Source: UBA5972 sp964466385
Lineage (GTDB): Bacteria; Pseudomonadota; Alphaproteobacteria; Rhodobacterales; Rhodobacteraceae
Assembly (NCBI GenBank): GCA_964466385.1
Contig: CAYXNM010000026.1
Coordinates: 1-23,992, forward strand
Reading direction: 5' to 3'
Length of the DNA stretch: 23,992 nucleotides
Below, one piece after another: positions 7,611 to 15,031 of the stretch (positions are counted from its first letter, which is position 1; the number at the start of each line of letters is the position of its first letter). Below the pieces are notes generated by a model. It made no database searches. It worked only from the letters and a program-made list of their open reading frames with translations, and had not been told where the DNA came from. A program made the position numbers and the translations under genes.

Positions 7611-8369
7611 GTGGCGCGGGTTCTGGTCACGGCAGGGGCCGCTGGGATCGGGCGGGCGATGGCGGATCGTTTTGCTGCCACCGGGTATGACGTTTGGGTC
7701 GCGGATACGGACAGGAATGCGCTGGCGGATTTGCCGGCGGGATATCAGAGAACGCGGGTCGACGTGACCGACGTGAACGCAATGTCCGACCTGTTTGCCG
7801 ATGTCGCCGCGCAATGGGGTGGTCTGGATGTGCTCTGCGCCAACGCCGGGGTTGCCGGGCCGACCGCACTTGTCGAAGATATCGACCCGGCCGACTGGCG
7901 TGCTTGTATCGCGGTCAATCTGGAGGGCGCGTTTCTGGCGGCGAAATTCGCGATCCCCATGATGAAAGCGCAGAAAAGCGGCGCGGTTTTGCTGACGTCC
8001 TCGACCGCCGGGCTTACCGGCTATCCGCATCGCGCGCCCTATGGGGCGGCGAAATGGGCTGTCATCGGGCTGATGAAAACGCTGGCGATGGAACTGGGAC
8101 CGTTCAATATTCGCGCCAATGCGATCTGCCCCGGCGCCGTTGAAGGGGATCGTATGGAGGGTGTTCTGATGCGCGAGGCCAGCGCCAAGGGCATGACCCG
8201 CGATCAGGTCTATGCGGGTTATGCCTCGGGCACCTCGATGGGTCGGTTCGTAAAGGCGCGTGATATTGCCGAAATGGCGGTGTTTCTGGCCAGTGAAGGC
8301 GCGCGGCTCGTGTCCGGTCAGGTCATTTCGGTTGACGGGCACACGGTCAATCCCGACCCCAAAGTCTGA
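7611..8369 (+). CDS. short-chain dehydrogenase/reductase (SDR), carnitine-operon member
   Basis: This is a 252-residue classical SDR. It has the cofactor loop TAGAAGIGRAM (about 7-17), an acidic residue after beta-2 (VADTD) favouring NAD over NADP, the NAG motif CANAGVAG, and a Ser-Tyr-Lys active site (LLTSSTAG, YGAAK). It starts with GTG only two bases after the lcdH stop, so it is translationally linked and belongs to the carnitine operon. The C-terminal part (GAVEGDRMEGVL, SGQVISVDGHT) matches a common alphaproteobacterial SDR subgroup. Possible jobs are oxidation of D-carnitine or of 3-hydroxybutyrate/related 3-hydroxy acids linked to the acetoacetate product. None can be chosen from sequence alone. 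Confidence 0.88.
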   Translation: MARVLVTAGAAGIGRAMADRFAATGYDVWVADTDRNALADLPAGYQRTRVDVTDVNAMSDLFADVAAQWGGLDVLCANAGVAGPTALVEDIDPADWRACIAVNLEGAFLAAKFAIPMMKAQKSGAVLLTSSTAGLTGYPHRAPYGAAKWAVIGLMKTLAMELGPFNIRANAICPGAVEGDRMEGVLMREASAKGMTRDQVYAGYASGTSMGRFVKARDIAEMAVFLASEGARLVSGQVISVDGHTVNPDPKV

Positions 8370-8387
8370 ACGCGGCAGCGACCCCGT

Positions 8388-9248
8388 TCATCCCGACCCC
8401 TCAGCGGCCAAATCACGAAGGTGTTGCGGAAACTGCCGGGCGTCGACGACGGCTTTGCGCACCAGCCAGTTGAAATGCTGGGTGATGCTGTGCACGCGTT
8501 CAGTTTCGCGAAAGGCGAAATAGTGCTGGCCCAGATAAATGACGGCATGGAGCGGACCATAGACCGTAACCGGGGCGCTGAAGACCTGTCGCGCGTCAAA
8601 AAGGAAAATCCGCATGGATGGAAAATGCCGGTCGTAAAGCGCCAGTATCTGCTCGATCTGATCCCGCCGGACACGGGCCGGCAGATCGCGGTAATACCCT
8701 TCGCCGGACACAAAGGCCGACAGTTCATGCAGGGGCATCGCCAGTTCATAGTCGCTGGTGTTGTTTTCAAACCAGTCCAGTTGATCCTCGACTGCGCCGA
8801 TGGCCTGATCCGTGGTTCGGCCGAGTTGAAGATCGTATTCCCATCGCAGCATTTCGCGCGTCTTGAGCATATCCGGCAGCGTCGCGGGCACGTGGCGGAT
8901 TTTATAGCCCATTGCCTCCTTATGCCACGCGATGATCTGCTGGTCGGCTGAACTGCGCGCGGCCTGGGTCGTTCGAAAATAGGCGTCCAGCAGGTCTCCG
9001 GGGCGCTCCCGGCGATCCGAAAGCCCAAGCAGCCAGTCGGCACTGACCCCAAGCGCCCGCGCGCATTCCGCAACCACCTGCGCATTGGGCAGGCGCGTGG
9101 TGCGACCCGCCAGCAATTGCGATATCGTCGAGCGGTCGACCCCCACGGTTCGCGCCAGCGCGCTTTGATTGGTGCCGAGTGCGACAAAGGCGGCATTCAG
9201 GCGTTCGCGGAACAATCCCGCGCGCTCGCGTTTGTCGGTCGTTGTCAT
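8388..9248 (-). CDS. XRE-family transcriptional regulator with a C-terminal sensor region
   Basis: This is a 286-residue protein. Residues about 9-66 are a Cro/CI-type helix-turn-helix (NQSALARTVGVDRSTISQLLAGR, then VVAECARALGVSADWLLGLSD). The remaining 200 residues are unassigned; they contain no Cys-rich or membrane segment and end in an aromatic-rich stretch (SMRIFLFDARQVFSAPVTVYG, VIYLGQHYFAFRETERVHS) that could bind a small ligand. The start at 9248 has an AGAGG ribosome site; a longer frame exists upstream without one. It is divergent from the desaturase gene across 157 bp with clustered TTGGTGAA repeats, so it probably controls itself and the desaturase. It converges on the carnitine SDR with an 18-bp gap. 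Confidence 0.85.
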   Translation of the reverse strand: MTTTDKRERAGLFRERLNAAFVALGTNQSALARTVGVDRSTISQLLAGRTTRLPNAQVVAECARALGVSADWLLGLSDRRERPGDLLDAYFRTTQAARSSADQQIIAWHKEAMGYKIRHVPATLPDMLKTREMLRWEYDLQLGRTTDQAIGAVEDQLDWFENNTSDYELAMPLHELSAFVSGEGYYRDLPARVRRDQIEQILALYDRHFPSMRIFLFDARQVFSAPVTVYGPLHAVIYLGQHYFAFRETERVHSITQHFNWLVRKAVVDARQFPQHLRDLAAEGSG

Positions 9249-9274
9249 CGGGCAACCTCTTGTGAGGGTGAAGG

Positions 9275-9329
9275 TTGGTGAAATAATAGCCAATTGGTGA
9301 ATATTTTCAACAACGTTGATTGTTTGTTG
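9275..9329. promoter_or_regulatory. operator-like repeat cluster between XRE regulator and desaturase
   Basis: This AT-rich island holds TTGGTGAA at 9275-9282 and 9294-9301 (19 bp apart). The second copy forms an imperfect inverted repeat with TTCAACAA at 9306-9313 (4-bp centre, one mismatch). A further CAACAA (9308-9313) / TTGTTG (9324-9329) pair surrounds an AACGTT core. The spacing and dyad symmetry fit a helix-turn-helix dimer. The position just upstream of the XRE start suggests autoregulation and control of the desaturase. Confidence 0.55.
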
Positions 9330-9362
9330 CGAGTTTCCAGAATGCCCTGAGAGCGCGATACG

Positions 9363-9393
9363 TGATAGATGGCAATAATATCTTTATCTATCA
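9363..9393. repeat. inverted repeat in the desaturase leader
   Basis: TGATAGAT (9363-9370) is matched perfectly by ATCTATCA (9386-9393) across 15 AT-rich bases, ending 12 bp before the desaturase start codon. It could be a second operator or a leader hairpin near the ribosome site (AGGG at 9393-9396). There is no direct evidence to choose. Confidence 0.45.
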
Positions 9394-9405
9394 GGGCGTT
9401 ATGTA

Positions 9406-10344
9406 ATGAAGGGAAAGAGAATCCAAAGGGTTGAAGTTGGAACGCTCTTGCTATTGGCGGGGTGCTATCTGACCTTTGCGGGTGCAACGGTTCTGTTGCC
9501 GCAGGTTTCGACCGTTCTGGCATTCTTGATGACCACGCTGGCGATTGCCTTTCACTCGTCGCTGCAGCACGAAGCGCTGCACGGGCACCCGACGCGGAAC
9601 GCAGCGTTTAACGAGGTTCTGGTCATCCTGCCGGTCGGACTTCTTATTCCCTACCGGCGGTTTCGCGATCTTCACATGGCCCATCACCATGACGAGATCC
9701 TGACGGACCCTTATGACGACCCGGAATCCAATTTTCTGGATCCCCAGATGTGGCAGCGCATGGCCTGGTGGAAAAAAGCCGCCCTGACATGGAACAACAC
9801 GTTGCTGGGGCGCATCGTCCTGGGGCCGGCCATTTCGGAAATGTCGATTGTCCGGCAGGATTTCAGGGCAGCGGTTGGGGGGGACGGGGCGGTGATCCGG
9901 GCCTGGGGGCTGCACTTTCTGGGCCTTGGCCCCGTTTTATGGTGGGTGTTGGCGGTTGGAACCCTGCCGGTCTGGGCCTATTTGCTGGCGGCTTATTTCG
10001 GATTTGGGCTCTTGAAAATACGCACCTATCTTGAGCATCGGGCGAATGCGAACCCGGCGGCACGGACGGTCATCATCGAGGACCACGGGCCTCTGTCGTT
10101 TTTGTTTCTAAACAATAATTTACATGCCGTTCATCATGCCAATCCCGGCGCGCCCTGGTATCGCCTGCCCTCCCTTTATGACGAGAACCGCGAGACGTAT
10201 CAAAGACAAAACCAAGGGTATTTCTACAAGAATTACGCCGAGGTATTTCGCAAGCACCTGTTCTGGGCAAAGGACCCGGTGGCGCATCCGCTCATGGGCA
10301 AGGCCACCGCTGCCGCCCGGCAAGGCATCGCGGTCAACGCTTAG
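9406..10344 (+). CDS. membrane fatty acid desaturase
   Basis: This is a 312-residue integral membrane di-iron desaturase. All three histidine boxes are present: HEALHG (about residue 50), HMAHHHDE (about 90) and LHAVHHANPG (about 240). Hydrophobic segments near residues 11-50, 70-85 and 165-205 fit the usual four-helix layout. It inserts double bonds into membrane-bound acyl chains or related lipids using O2 and an electron donor; regiospecificity cannot be read. An ATG at 9401 is followed at once by TAA, so the start is the ATG at 9406. The divergent XRE regulator and the inverted repeat in the leader suggest regulated expression, perhaps by membrane state or temperature. The EamA transporter follows 74 bp downstream. 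Confidence 0.9.
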   Translation: MKGKRIQRVEVGTLLLLAGCYLTFAGATVLLPQVSTVLAFLMTTLAIAFHSSLQHEALHGHPTRNAAFNEVLVILPVGLLIPYRRFRDLHMAHHHDEILTDPYDDPESNFLDPQMWQRMAWWKKAALTWNNTLLGRIVLGPAISEMSIVRQDFRAAVGGDGAVIRAWGLHFLGLGPVLWWVLAVGTLPVWAYLLAAYFGFGLLKIRTYLEHRANANPAARTVIIEDHGPLSFLFLNNNLHAVHHANPGAPWYRLPSLYDENRETYQRQNQGYFYKNYAEVFRKHLFWAKDPVAHPLMGKATAAARQGIAVNA

Positions 10345-10418
10345 GTTTCTTCGCGTGGCCGGGTTTATTGCCGCTGAATCGCTCGACCTGTGTTTGCAGA
10401 CGTGCAAGACCTTGCCGC

Positions 10419-11324
10419 ATGGAAATGTGGATCCCCATAACGATCGCTGCGGCATTCGCGCAGAACCTGCGGTTCATGCTGCAAAAACACCTGAAATCAA
10501 CGGGCCTGTCGACGGCTGGGGCGACGTTTTCGCGGTTCCTGTTCGCAGCGCCACTGGCAGCACTGGTGCTGGCAGGCCTGGTGCTGACCGGTTGGGGGGC
10601 GCTCCCTGAACTAACGCTGCGTTTCGTGGTTTTTTCAACAACCGGGGCAATCGCGCAGATCCTTGCAACCAGTTGTGTCGTTGCGCTGTTCGCAGAGCGG
10701 AATTTCACGGTCGGGATCACATTCAAGAAAACCGAAACGGTTCAGACGGCAATCATCGGTCTGGTGGTTCTGGGCGAGGCGATCTCGCCTTGGGGTATCA
10801 TCGCGATTGCGATCGGCCTTGTGGGGGTGGTCCTGTTGTCCGACCCGCCGGGGCCCGCCAAATCCGGCTGGCGCGAGCGCGTATTCAACCGCGCCTCGGG
10901 TCTGGGTTTGACGTCGGGCGCACTTTTTGGCGTCTCGGCAATCGGCTATCGCGGGGCTTCGCTGGCCTTGCTTGGGGGGGATTTCCTGATCCGGGCCGCT
11001 GCGACGCTGGCCTTTGTCACCCTGTTTCAGAGCGTGATCATGGCGCTTTATCTTGGCGTGCGGGAAAAGGGGCAGATCCGGGCGGTTCTGGCCTCGTGGC
11101 GGGTTTCCGGGCTGGTGGGGCTGACGGGAATGCTGGGCTCGCTCGGCTGGTTCACGGCCTTCACGCTGCAAAACGCGGCCTATGTCAAAGCGCTTGGGCA
11201 GATCGAACTGGTGTTCACGTTTCTGGCGTCGATCTTTGTTTTCAAGGAACACAGCTCGCCCCGCGAACTGACTGGCATCGCGTTGGTCGTCGCCAGTATT
11301 CTTGTCCTGATCTTGTTTTTGTAA
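10419..11324 (+). CDS. EamA/DMT-superfamily transporter
   Basis: This is a 301-residue protein of about ten hydrophobic helices arranged as two repeats of five, as in the drug/metabolite transporter superfamily. It opens MEMWIPITIAAAFAQNLRFML. The conserved loop-helix VGITFKKTETVQTAIIGLVVLGE near the end of repeat 1 is mirrored by YVKALGQIELVFTFLASIFVFKE near the end of repeat 2, the usual EamA signature. It is an inner-membrane exporter or importer of a small metabolite, substrate unknown. I used the ATG at 10419; an ATG two codons on (10425) and a longer frame from 10368 are alternatives. It may be cotranscribed with the upstream desaturase. Confidence 0.85.
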   Translation: MEMWIPITIAAAFAQNLRFMLQKHLKSTGLSTAGATFSRFLFAAPLAALVLAGLVLTGWGALPELTLRFVVFSTTGAIAQILATSCVVALFAERNFTVGITFKKTETVQTAIIGLVVLGEAISPWGIIAIAIGLVGVVLLSDPPGPAKSGWRERVFNRASGLGLTSGALFGVSAIGYRGASLALLGGDFLIRAAATLAFVTLFQSVIMALYLGVREKGQIRAVLASWRVSGLVGLTGMLGSLGWFTAFTLQNAAYVKALGQIELVFTFLASIFVFKEHSSPRELTGIALVVASILVLILFL

Positions 11325-11710
11325 AACACCTCAGCCCTTGTCATGATAAAGCGCGACGACATGTTCGGCACCGGCCAGAGCGCAATCCGAAAAGTGGGAA
11401 CCGGTTTTCGGAGTGAATCGCGCGTAAAACCAACAAGATAGAGCCACCCCGCCGATTCAGGAAAAAGGGACGCGGCTCCAAGAAGAGCCAGCGGGCGATG
11501 ATGAGGCCGAGGATCACCGCGACCGACCGGAATTTTCGCCCTCCCGCCGGTCGGCCATCATGAATCGCCGCTGGTTTGAACCGCGTTCCGGAAAGTCCTG
11601 AGGCGGCGGTGCCAAATCGATATCGATCGGTAAACATTCTAATACTTGCATTTAAACCCGATCCTATGTACAGTCGCGACACCCACGCGGTGGGCTTCAG
11701 GGAGAAAGAC
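11325..11710. other. gene-poor stretch with a palindromic element
   Basis: No convincing gene lies in these 386 bp. The left part carries the palindromic element at 11380-11424. The remainder has an open minus-strand frame without family resemblance or a ribosome site. The right end must contain the promoter of the secreted DUF2147-like protein, and the sequence becomes AT-rich near 11620-11670. The composition shift and the repeat suggest decayed or inserted DNA. Confidence 0.55.
11380..11424. repeat. rhizobial-type intergenic palindromic element
   Basis: The core CCGAAAA (11387-11393) pairs with TTTTCGG (11405-11411) around GTGGGAACCGG, with GCGCAAT and ATCGCGC-type flanks outside. This core is, from memory, the hallmark of short palindromic repeats scattered through Rhizobiales genomes, whose minus-strand reading gives the peptide IHSENRFPLFG seen here. 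Finding it beside roseobacter-like genes is unusual. Family membership is recognised by eye only. Confidence 0.55.
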
Positions 11711-12076
11711 ATGAGAATGACAAGAACATACGCTCTTGCGGCTGCTGTGGTCGCGGTTATCGGCGGGCTTGCGGCGACAGCGTCCGCGGAAGAAATCAAC
11801 AAGACCTATCTGCGGAAGGGCACCGAGGAGGTCCGGGTTTTTACCCATGAGGGCAAGCTTTACTGCCGTCGCACTTCGGACCAGTTTGAAATGTGCTATG
11901 GCATGGAAAGACAGGATGATGGAACCTGGAAAGGCAACCAGATGCGTCATCCAATGATGGGCAAATCGATAACGTTCGATGGAACTGTCGTTATCGGGTC
12001 CAACAAGAAGATGAGCATCAAGGGCTGTCAGTTCGGTGGCATTTTCTGTGACGCCGAAATCTGGGACGAACAGTGA
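11711..12076 (+). CDS. small secreted DUF2147-like protein
   Basis: This is a 121-residue protein with a clear Sec signal peptide: MRMTRT, a hydrophobic core of Ala/Val/Leu, then ATASAEE with cleavage near residue 26. The mature part is about 95 residues and has four cysteines (YCRR, MCYG, KGCQ, IFCDA), which could form two disulfides. The tail MSIKGCQFGGIFCDAEIW resembles the end of DUF2147 proteins, periplasmic beta-rich proteins of unknown function. The start at 11711 has AGGGAG about 7 bases ahead. It stands alone, converging on pta across a 50-bp gap with a terminator-like hairpin. Confidence 0.72.
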   Translation: MRMTRTYALAAAVVAVIGGLAATASAEEINKTYLRKGTEEVRVFTHEGKLYCRRTSDQFEMCYGMERQDDGTWKGNQMRHPMMGKSITFDGTVVIGSNKKMSIKGCQFGGIFCDAEIWDEQ

Positions 12077-12092
12077 CATAGCCAGCGCAACG

Positions 12093-12120
12093 CCCTTGCC
12101 GGACAGAGTTTGCGCAAGGG
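12093..12120. terminator. candidate bidirectional terminator hairpin
   Basis: CCCTTGC (12093-12099) pairs perfectly with GCAAGGG (12114-12120) across a 14-nt loop, in the 50 bp between the stops of the secreted protein and the convergent pta. No long T-run follows on either strand, so termination strength is uncertain. Confidence 0.5.
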
Positions 12121-12126
12121 TCGCGG

Positions 12127-13068
12127 TCAGACCGCTCCACAAGCCAACGAAGCGAGCGCGGCAGATGCCAGGCGTGCGGCTGCCGGGTCCGCGCGGCTGG
12201 TCAGCAGCAAGGGCACCTTGGCCCCAAGGATCAGCCCGGCTGCGCATCCGCCCGCCAGATAGACAAGAGATTTGAACAAGACGTTGCCCGACACAATGTC
12301 CGGCACCACGACCGCGTCGGCCAGACCGGCGACCGGATCATCTGTCAAACCTTTGATTTCGGCGGAATTTTTGGACAAAATCAGGTCAAGCGCAAGCGGT
12401 CCGGAAAACATCGCATCGGGAAATTCAACGCGTGCCCAATCGCGCAAGGTCCGCGCCTGAACGGCGGAGGGCATCGCCGGAAGCGGCTTTTCGCTTGCCG
12501 ACAGAAAGGCAACCCGAGGGTGCGGATTTCCCAGTTTCTGCGCAAGCTCGACGACCGCGCGGGTCGAGGATTTCAGCGTCTCCATATCGGGTGTAATGTT
12601 GACGGCAGCATCTGACAGCAGAAGCGGCCGTCCGCCATCAGGATGCGAGACATGAAAAACGTGTACCAGGCGCGCACCGGTGCGCAGGCCGGCATTTCGG
12701 TCAAGCGCCGTTTTCAGAAACAGGTCCGAGGCGATTTGCCCCTTCATCAGCACATCCGCATGCCCTGACCCACAGGCCGCGGCGGCAGCCTGCCCGGCCA
12801 AAAGCTCACCCGTCGCATCAATGATTTCAAACCGCGAAATATCCCAGTCAAGCCGGTCTGCCTCGCGCTTGATATCATCGCGTTCGCCGGTGAAAACCGG
12901 GTGCATGATGCCAAGATTGGTGGCGTCGCGGGCAGCCTCCATCACGAGGGCGGAACCGGCCCGCGCGATGGCCACACGCGGCGCGGGGATGCCCTTTGCG
13001 CGGGTCAACAGATCAGGCGGACAGACCGGGGCGCGGTCGCTCAGAAAGGGCGATCTTGTCTGGGTCAT
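12127..13068 (-). CDS. pta: phosphate acetyltransferase of the sulfonate pathway
   Basis: This is a 313-residue phosphotransacetylase of the short PTA/PTB type. It converts acetyl phosphate made by Xsc into acetyl-CoA. Recognisable segments are HADVLMKGQIASDLFLKTALD near the middle, LLLSDAAVNITPD, and the C-terminal DAVVVPDIVSGNVLFKSLVYLAGG with LILGAKVPLLLTSRAD, all characteristic of this family. The order xsc-pta, with 27 bp between, is the usual sulfonate arrangement. A GTG at 13080 would overlap the ribosome site, so I used the ATG at 13068, which has AGAGGTG about 10 bases ahead. It is cytoplasmic and certain in family; its sulfonate role follows from the neighbour. Confidence 0.93.
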   Translation of the reverse strand: MTQTRSPFLSDRAPVCPPDLLTRAKGIPAPRVAIARAGSALVMEAARDATNLGIMHPVFTGERDDIKREADRLDWDISRFEIIDATGELLAGQAAAAACGSGHADVLMKGQIASDLFLKTALDRNAGLRTGARLVHVFHVSHPDGGRPLLLSDAAVNITPDMETLKSSTRAVVELAQKLGNPHPRVAFLSASEKPLPAMPSAVQARTLRDWARVEFPDAMFSGPLALDLILSKNSAEIKGLTDDPVAGLADAVVVPDIVSGNVLFKSLVYLAGGCAAGLILGAKVPLLLTSRADPAAARLASAALASLACGAV

Positions 13069-13095
13069 ATCCGCCTTCACCTCTTGCGCCAGGGT

Positions 13096-14874
13096 TCAGC
13101 CCGCGTTTTGGGGGCGCATGTCGGCGGCGTCAATCCCCGCGACCTCGACCGGCGTTTTCATGGCGTCCCGGCGGAAGGGTTCACCCAGTTCCTGGTTCAG
13201 CATGACCTCGATAAACGTGGTTTTGCCTTCGGTCATCTGGGCTTTGACGGCCGTGTCCAGCGCTTCGGTCAAGCCATCCATCGTGGTTGCAACAACGCCG
13301 GTTACGCCGCAGGCATTCGCGATCCCGGCATAGGAAACGTTGTAATCCAACTCGGTACCGACGAAATTGTCGTTGTACCAAAGCGTCGTGTTGCGCTTTT
13401 CGGCGCCCCACTGGTAGTTGCGGAAGATGACCATTGTGATCGCCGGCCACTCCGCGCGTCCGCAGGCTGTCATTTCATTCATCGAGATGCCAAAGGCGCC
13501 GTCACCTGCAAATCCGACGACCGGGGTTTCGGGTTGGCCGATCTTGGCACCCAGGATCGCGGGAAAGCTGTAGCCACACGGACCGAACAGGCCCGGTGCA
13601 AGGTATTTCCGCCCGTTTTCGAACGTCGGATAGGCGTTGCCGATGGCACAGGCGTTGCCGATATCCGAACTGATGATCGCCTCGGTCGGCAGCGCCGCCT
13701 GAATGGCGCGCCATGCCTTTCGCGGCGAGAGGTGTTCGGGTTTCGCGTCCCGTGCGCGCTGGTTCCATGTGGTGCCGTCGTCGTCCTCCTCATGGTCCAT
13801 CGAGGTCAGCGTTTGCGCCCAGGTGGATTTCGTGTTCGCGATCAAAGCCTTGCGATCGTCACGACCGGCATCTCCGGCGCTGTCCGCAAGGTTTTCGAGG
13901 ATTTGCGTGGCAACCGATTTTGCGTCGCCAACAATACCAACCGTGACCGGTTTCGTCAGGCCAATCCGGTCAGGATTGATGTCGACCTGAATGACCTTGG
14001 CGGCCGTGGGCCAATAATCAATGCCGTAGCCTGGCAGAGTCGAGAAGGGGTTCAGCCGGGTGCCAAGGGCCAGCACGACGTCGGCTTTGGAGATCAGCTC
14101 CATCCCCGCTTTCGAGCCGTTATACCCCAAAGGACCAGCAAAGAGCGGGTGGCTGCCGGGGAAGGCGTCGTTGTGCTGGTAGCCGCAGCAAACAGGAGCA
14201 TCCAGCCGCTCGGCCAGCGCTTGGGACGCGGGAATTGCGCCGCCAATGACAACGCCAGCACCGTTCAGGATGACGGGAAACTTGGCCTCTGACAGCAGCC
14301 GGGCGGCGTCCGCAATGGCGCCCGCACCGCCCGAGGGGCGTTCGAATTCCACGATCGCGGGCATTTCGATGTCGATCACCTGCGTCCAGTAATCGCGCGG
14401 AACATTGATCTGTGCCGGGGCGCACAGGCGCTTGGCCTGCTGAATGACCCGGTTCAGAACCTCGGCCATGCGCGAGGGATCGCGGACCTCCTCCTGATAC
14501 GCCACACAATCGGCGAACATGTTCATTTGCGGCACTTCCTGAAAACCACCCTGGCCCATTGTCTTGTTGGCACCCTGCGGGGTCACGACCAGCATCGGCG
14601 TATGGTTCCAGTAGGCGGTTTTGATCGGGGTCACGAAATTGGCGATGCCGGGCCCGTTTTGCGCGATTGCCATGCACATCTTGCCCGACCCGCGCGAAAA
14701 ACCATCGGCCATCATACCGGCGGAATATTCATGCGCACAGTCCCAGAACGTGATGCCCGCGCGCGGGAAATAGTCAGAGATCGGCATGAAGGCAGAGCCG
14801 ATAATGCCAAAGGCGTTGTCGATCCCGTGCATCTGCAGGACTTTTACAAAGGCTTCTTCCGTGGTCATTTTCAT
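13096..14874 (-). CDS. xsc: sulfoacetaldehyde acetyltransferase
   Basis: This is a 592-residue thiamine-diphosphate enzyme. It cleaves sulfoacetaldehyde with phosphate to acetyl phosphate and sulfite, the desulfonating step of taurine and related C2-sulfonate catabolism. The domains are an N-terminal Pyr domain with the catalytic glutamate Glu49 in CAHEYSAGMMADG, a central domain, and a C-terminal PP domain with GDG (457-459) followed by the MNEM...RNYQWG stretch of the ThDP/Mg site. The length matches known Xsc. The ATG at 14874 has AAGGA eight bases ahead; a longer frame upstream runs into the regulatory gap. Taurine-pyruvate transaminase and transport genes are absent nearby. Sulfite made here must be oxidised or exported by proteins outside the window. 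Confidence 0.97.
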   Translation of the reverse strand: MKMTTEEAFVKVLQMHGIDNAFGIIGSAFMPISDYFPRAGITFWDCAHEYSAGMMADGFSRGSGKMCMAIAQNGPGIANFVTPIKTAYWNHTPMLVVTPQGANKTMGQGGFQEVPQMNMFADCVAYQEEVRDPSRMAEVLNRVIQQAKRLCAPAQINVPRDYWTQVIDIEMPAIVEFERPSGGAGAIADAARLLSEAKFPVILNGAGVVIGGAIPASQALAERLDAPVCCGYQHNDAFPGSHPLFAGPLGYNGSKAGMELISKADVVLALGTRLNPFSTLPGYGIDYWPTAAKVIQVDINPDRIGLTKPVTVGIVGDAKSVATQILENLADSAGDAGRDDRKALIANTKSTWAQTLTSMDHEEDDDGTTWNQRARDAKPEHLSPRKAWRAIQAALPTEAIISSDIGNACAIGNAYPTFENGRKYLAPGLFGPCGYSFPAILGAKIGQPETPVVGFAGDGAFGISMNEMTACGRAEWPAITMVIFRNYQWGAEKRNTTLWYNDNFVGTELDYNVSYAGIANACGVTGVVATTMDGLTEALDTAVKAQMTEGKTTFIEVMLNQELGEPFRRDAMKTPVEVAGIDAADMRPQNAG

Positions 14875-14988
14875 GGCTGTCGTCCTTGGGCTGAGCGGCG
14901 GGGCAATTCTTACGCCGGGAAAGTGGGAAATCGAGGCCTGACCGGCCCCGTCGACGCGGTTATGGGTCAAGAAAATGCGAGGCGATAG

Positions 14989-15016
14989 GTCCAGATATCT
15001 GCTTGCTTAAGTCCAG
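14989..15016 (-). promoter_or_regulatory. tandem TauR-box-like direct repeats before xsc
   Basis: On the minus strand CTGGACTTAA (15016-15007) is followed by CTGGACCTAT (14994-14985), two direct repeats with starts 22 bp apart, about two helical turns. From memory, TauR of Rhodobacter capsulatus binds CTGGACTTAA-type direct repeats. The pair lies about 115 bp upstream of the xsc start, a normal position for an activator. MocR-type regulators typically bind such paired repeats. Confidence 0.72.
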
Positions 15017-15031
15017 CTGTCCCCAGGCCCA

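Noticed and set aside
11341..11802. Minus-strand 153-codon open frame
   Set aside because: Part of its peptide is just the reading of the palindromic element, it overlaps the secreted protein antisense, and no start signal is seen.
12901..14292. Long plus-strand open frame (463 codons) opposite xsc and pta
   Set aside because: It lies antisense to two certain genes, has no family motif or ribosome site, and is expected from high-GC codon bias.
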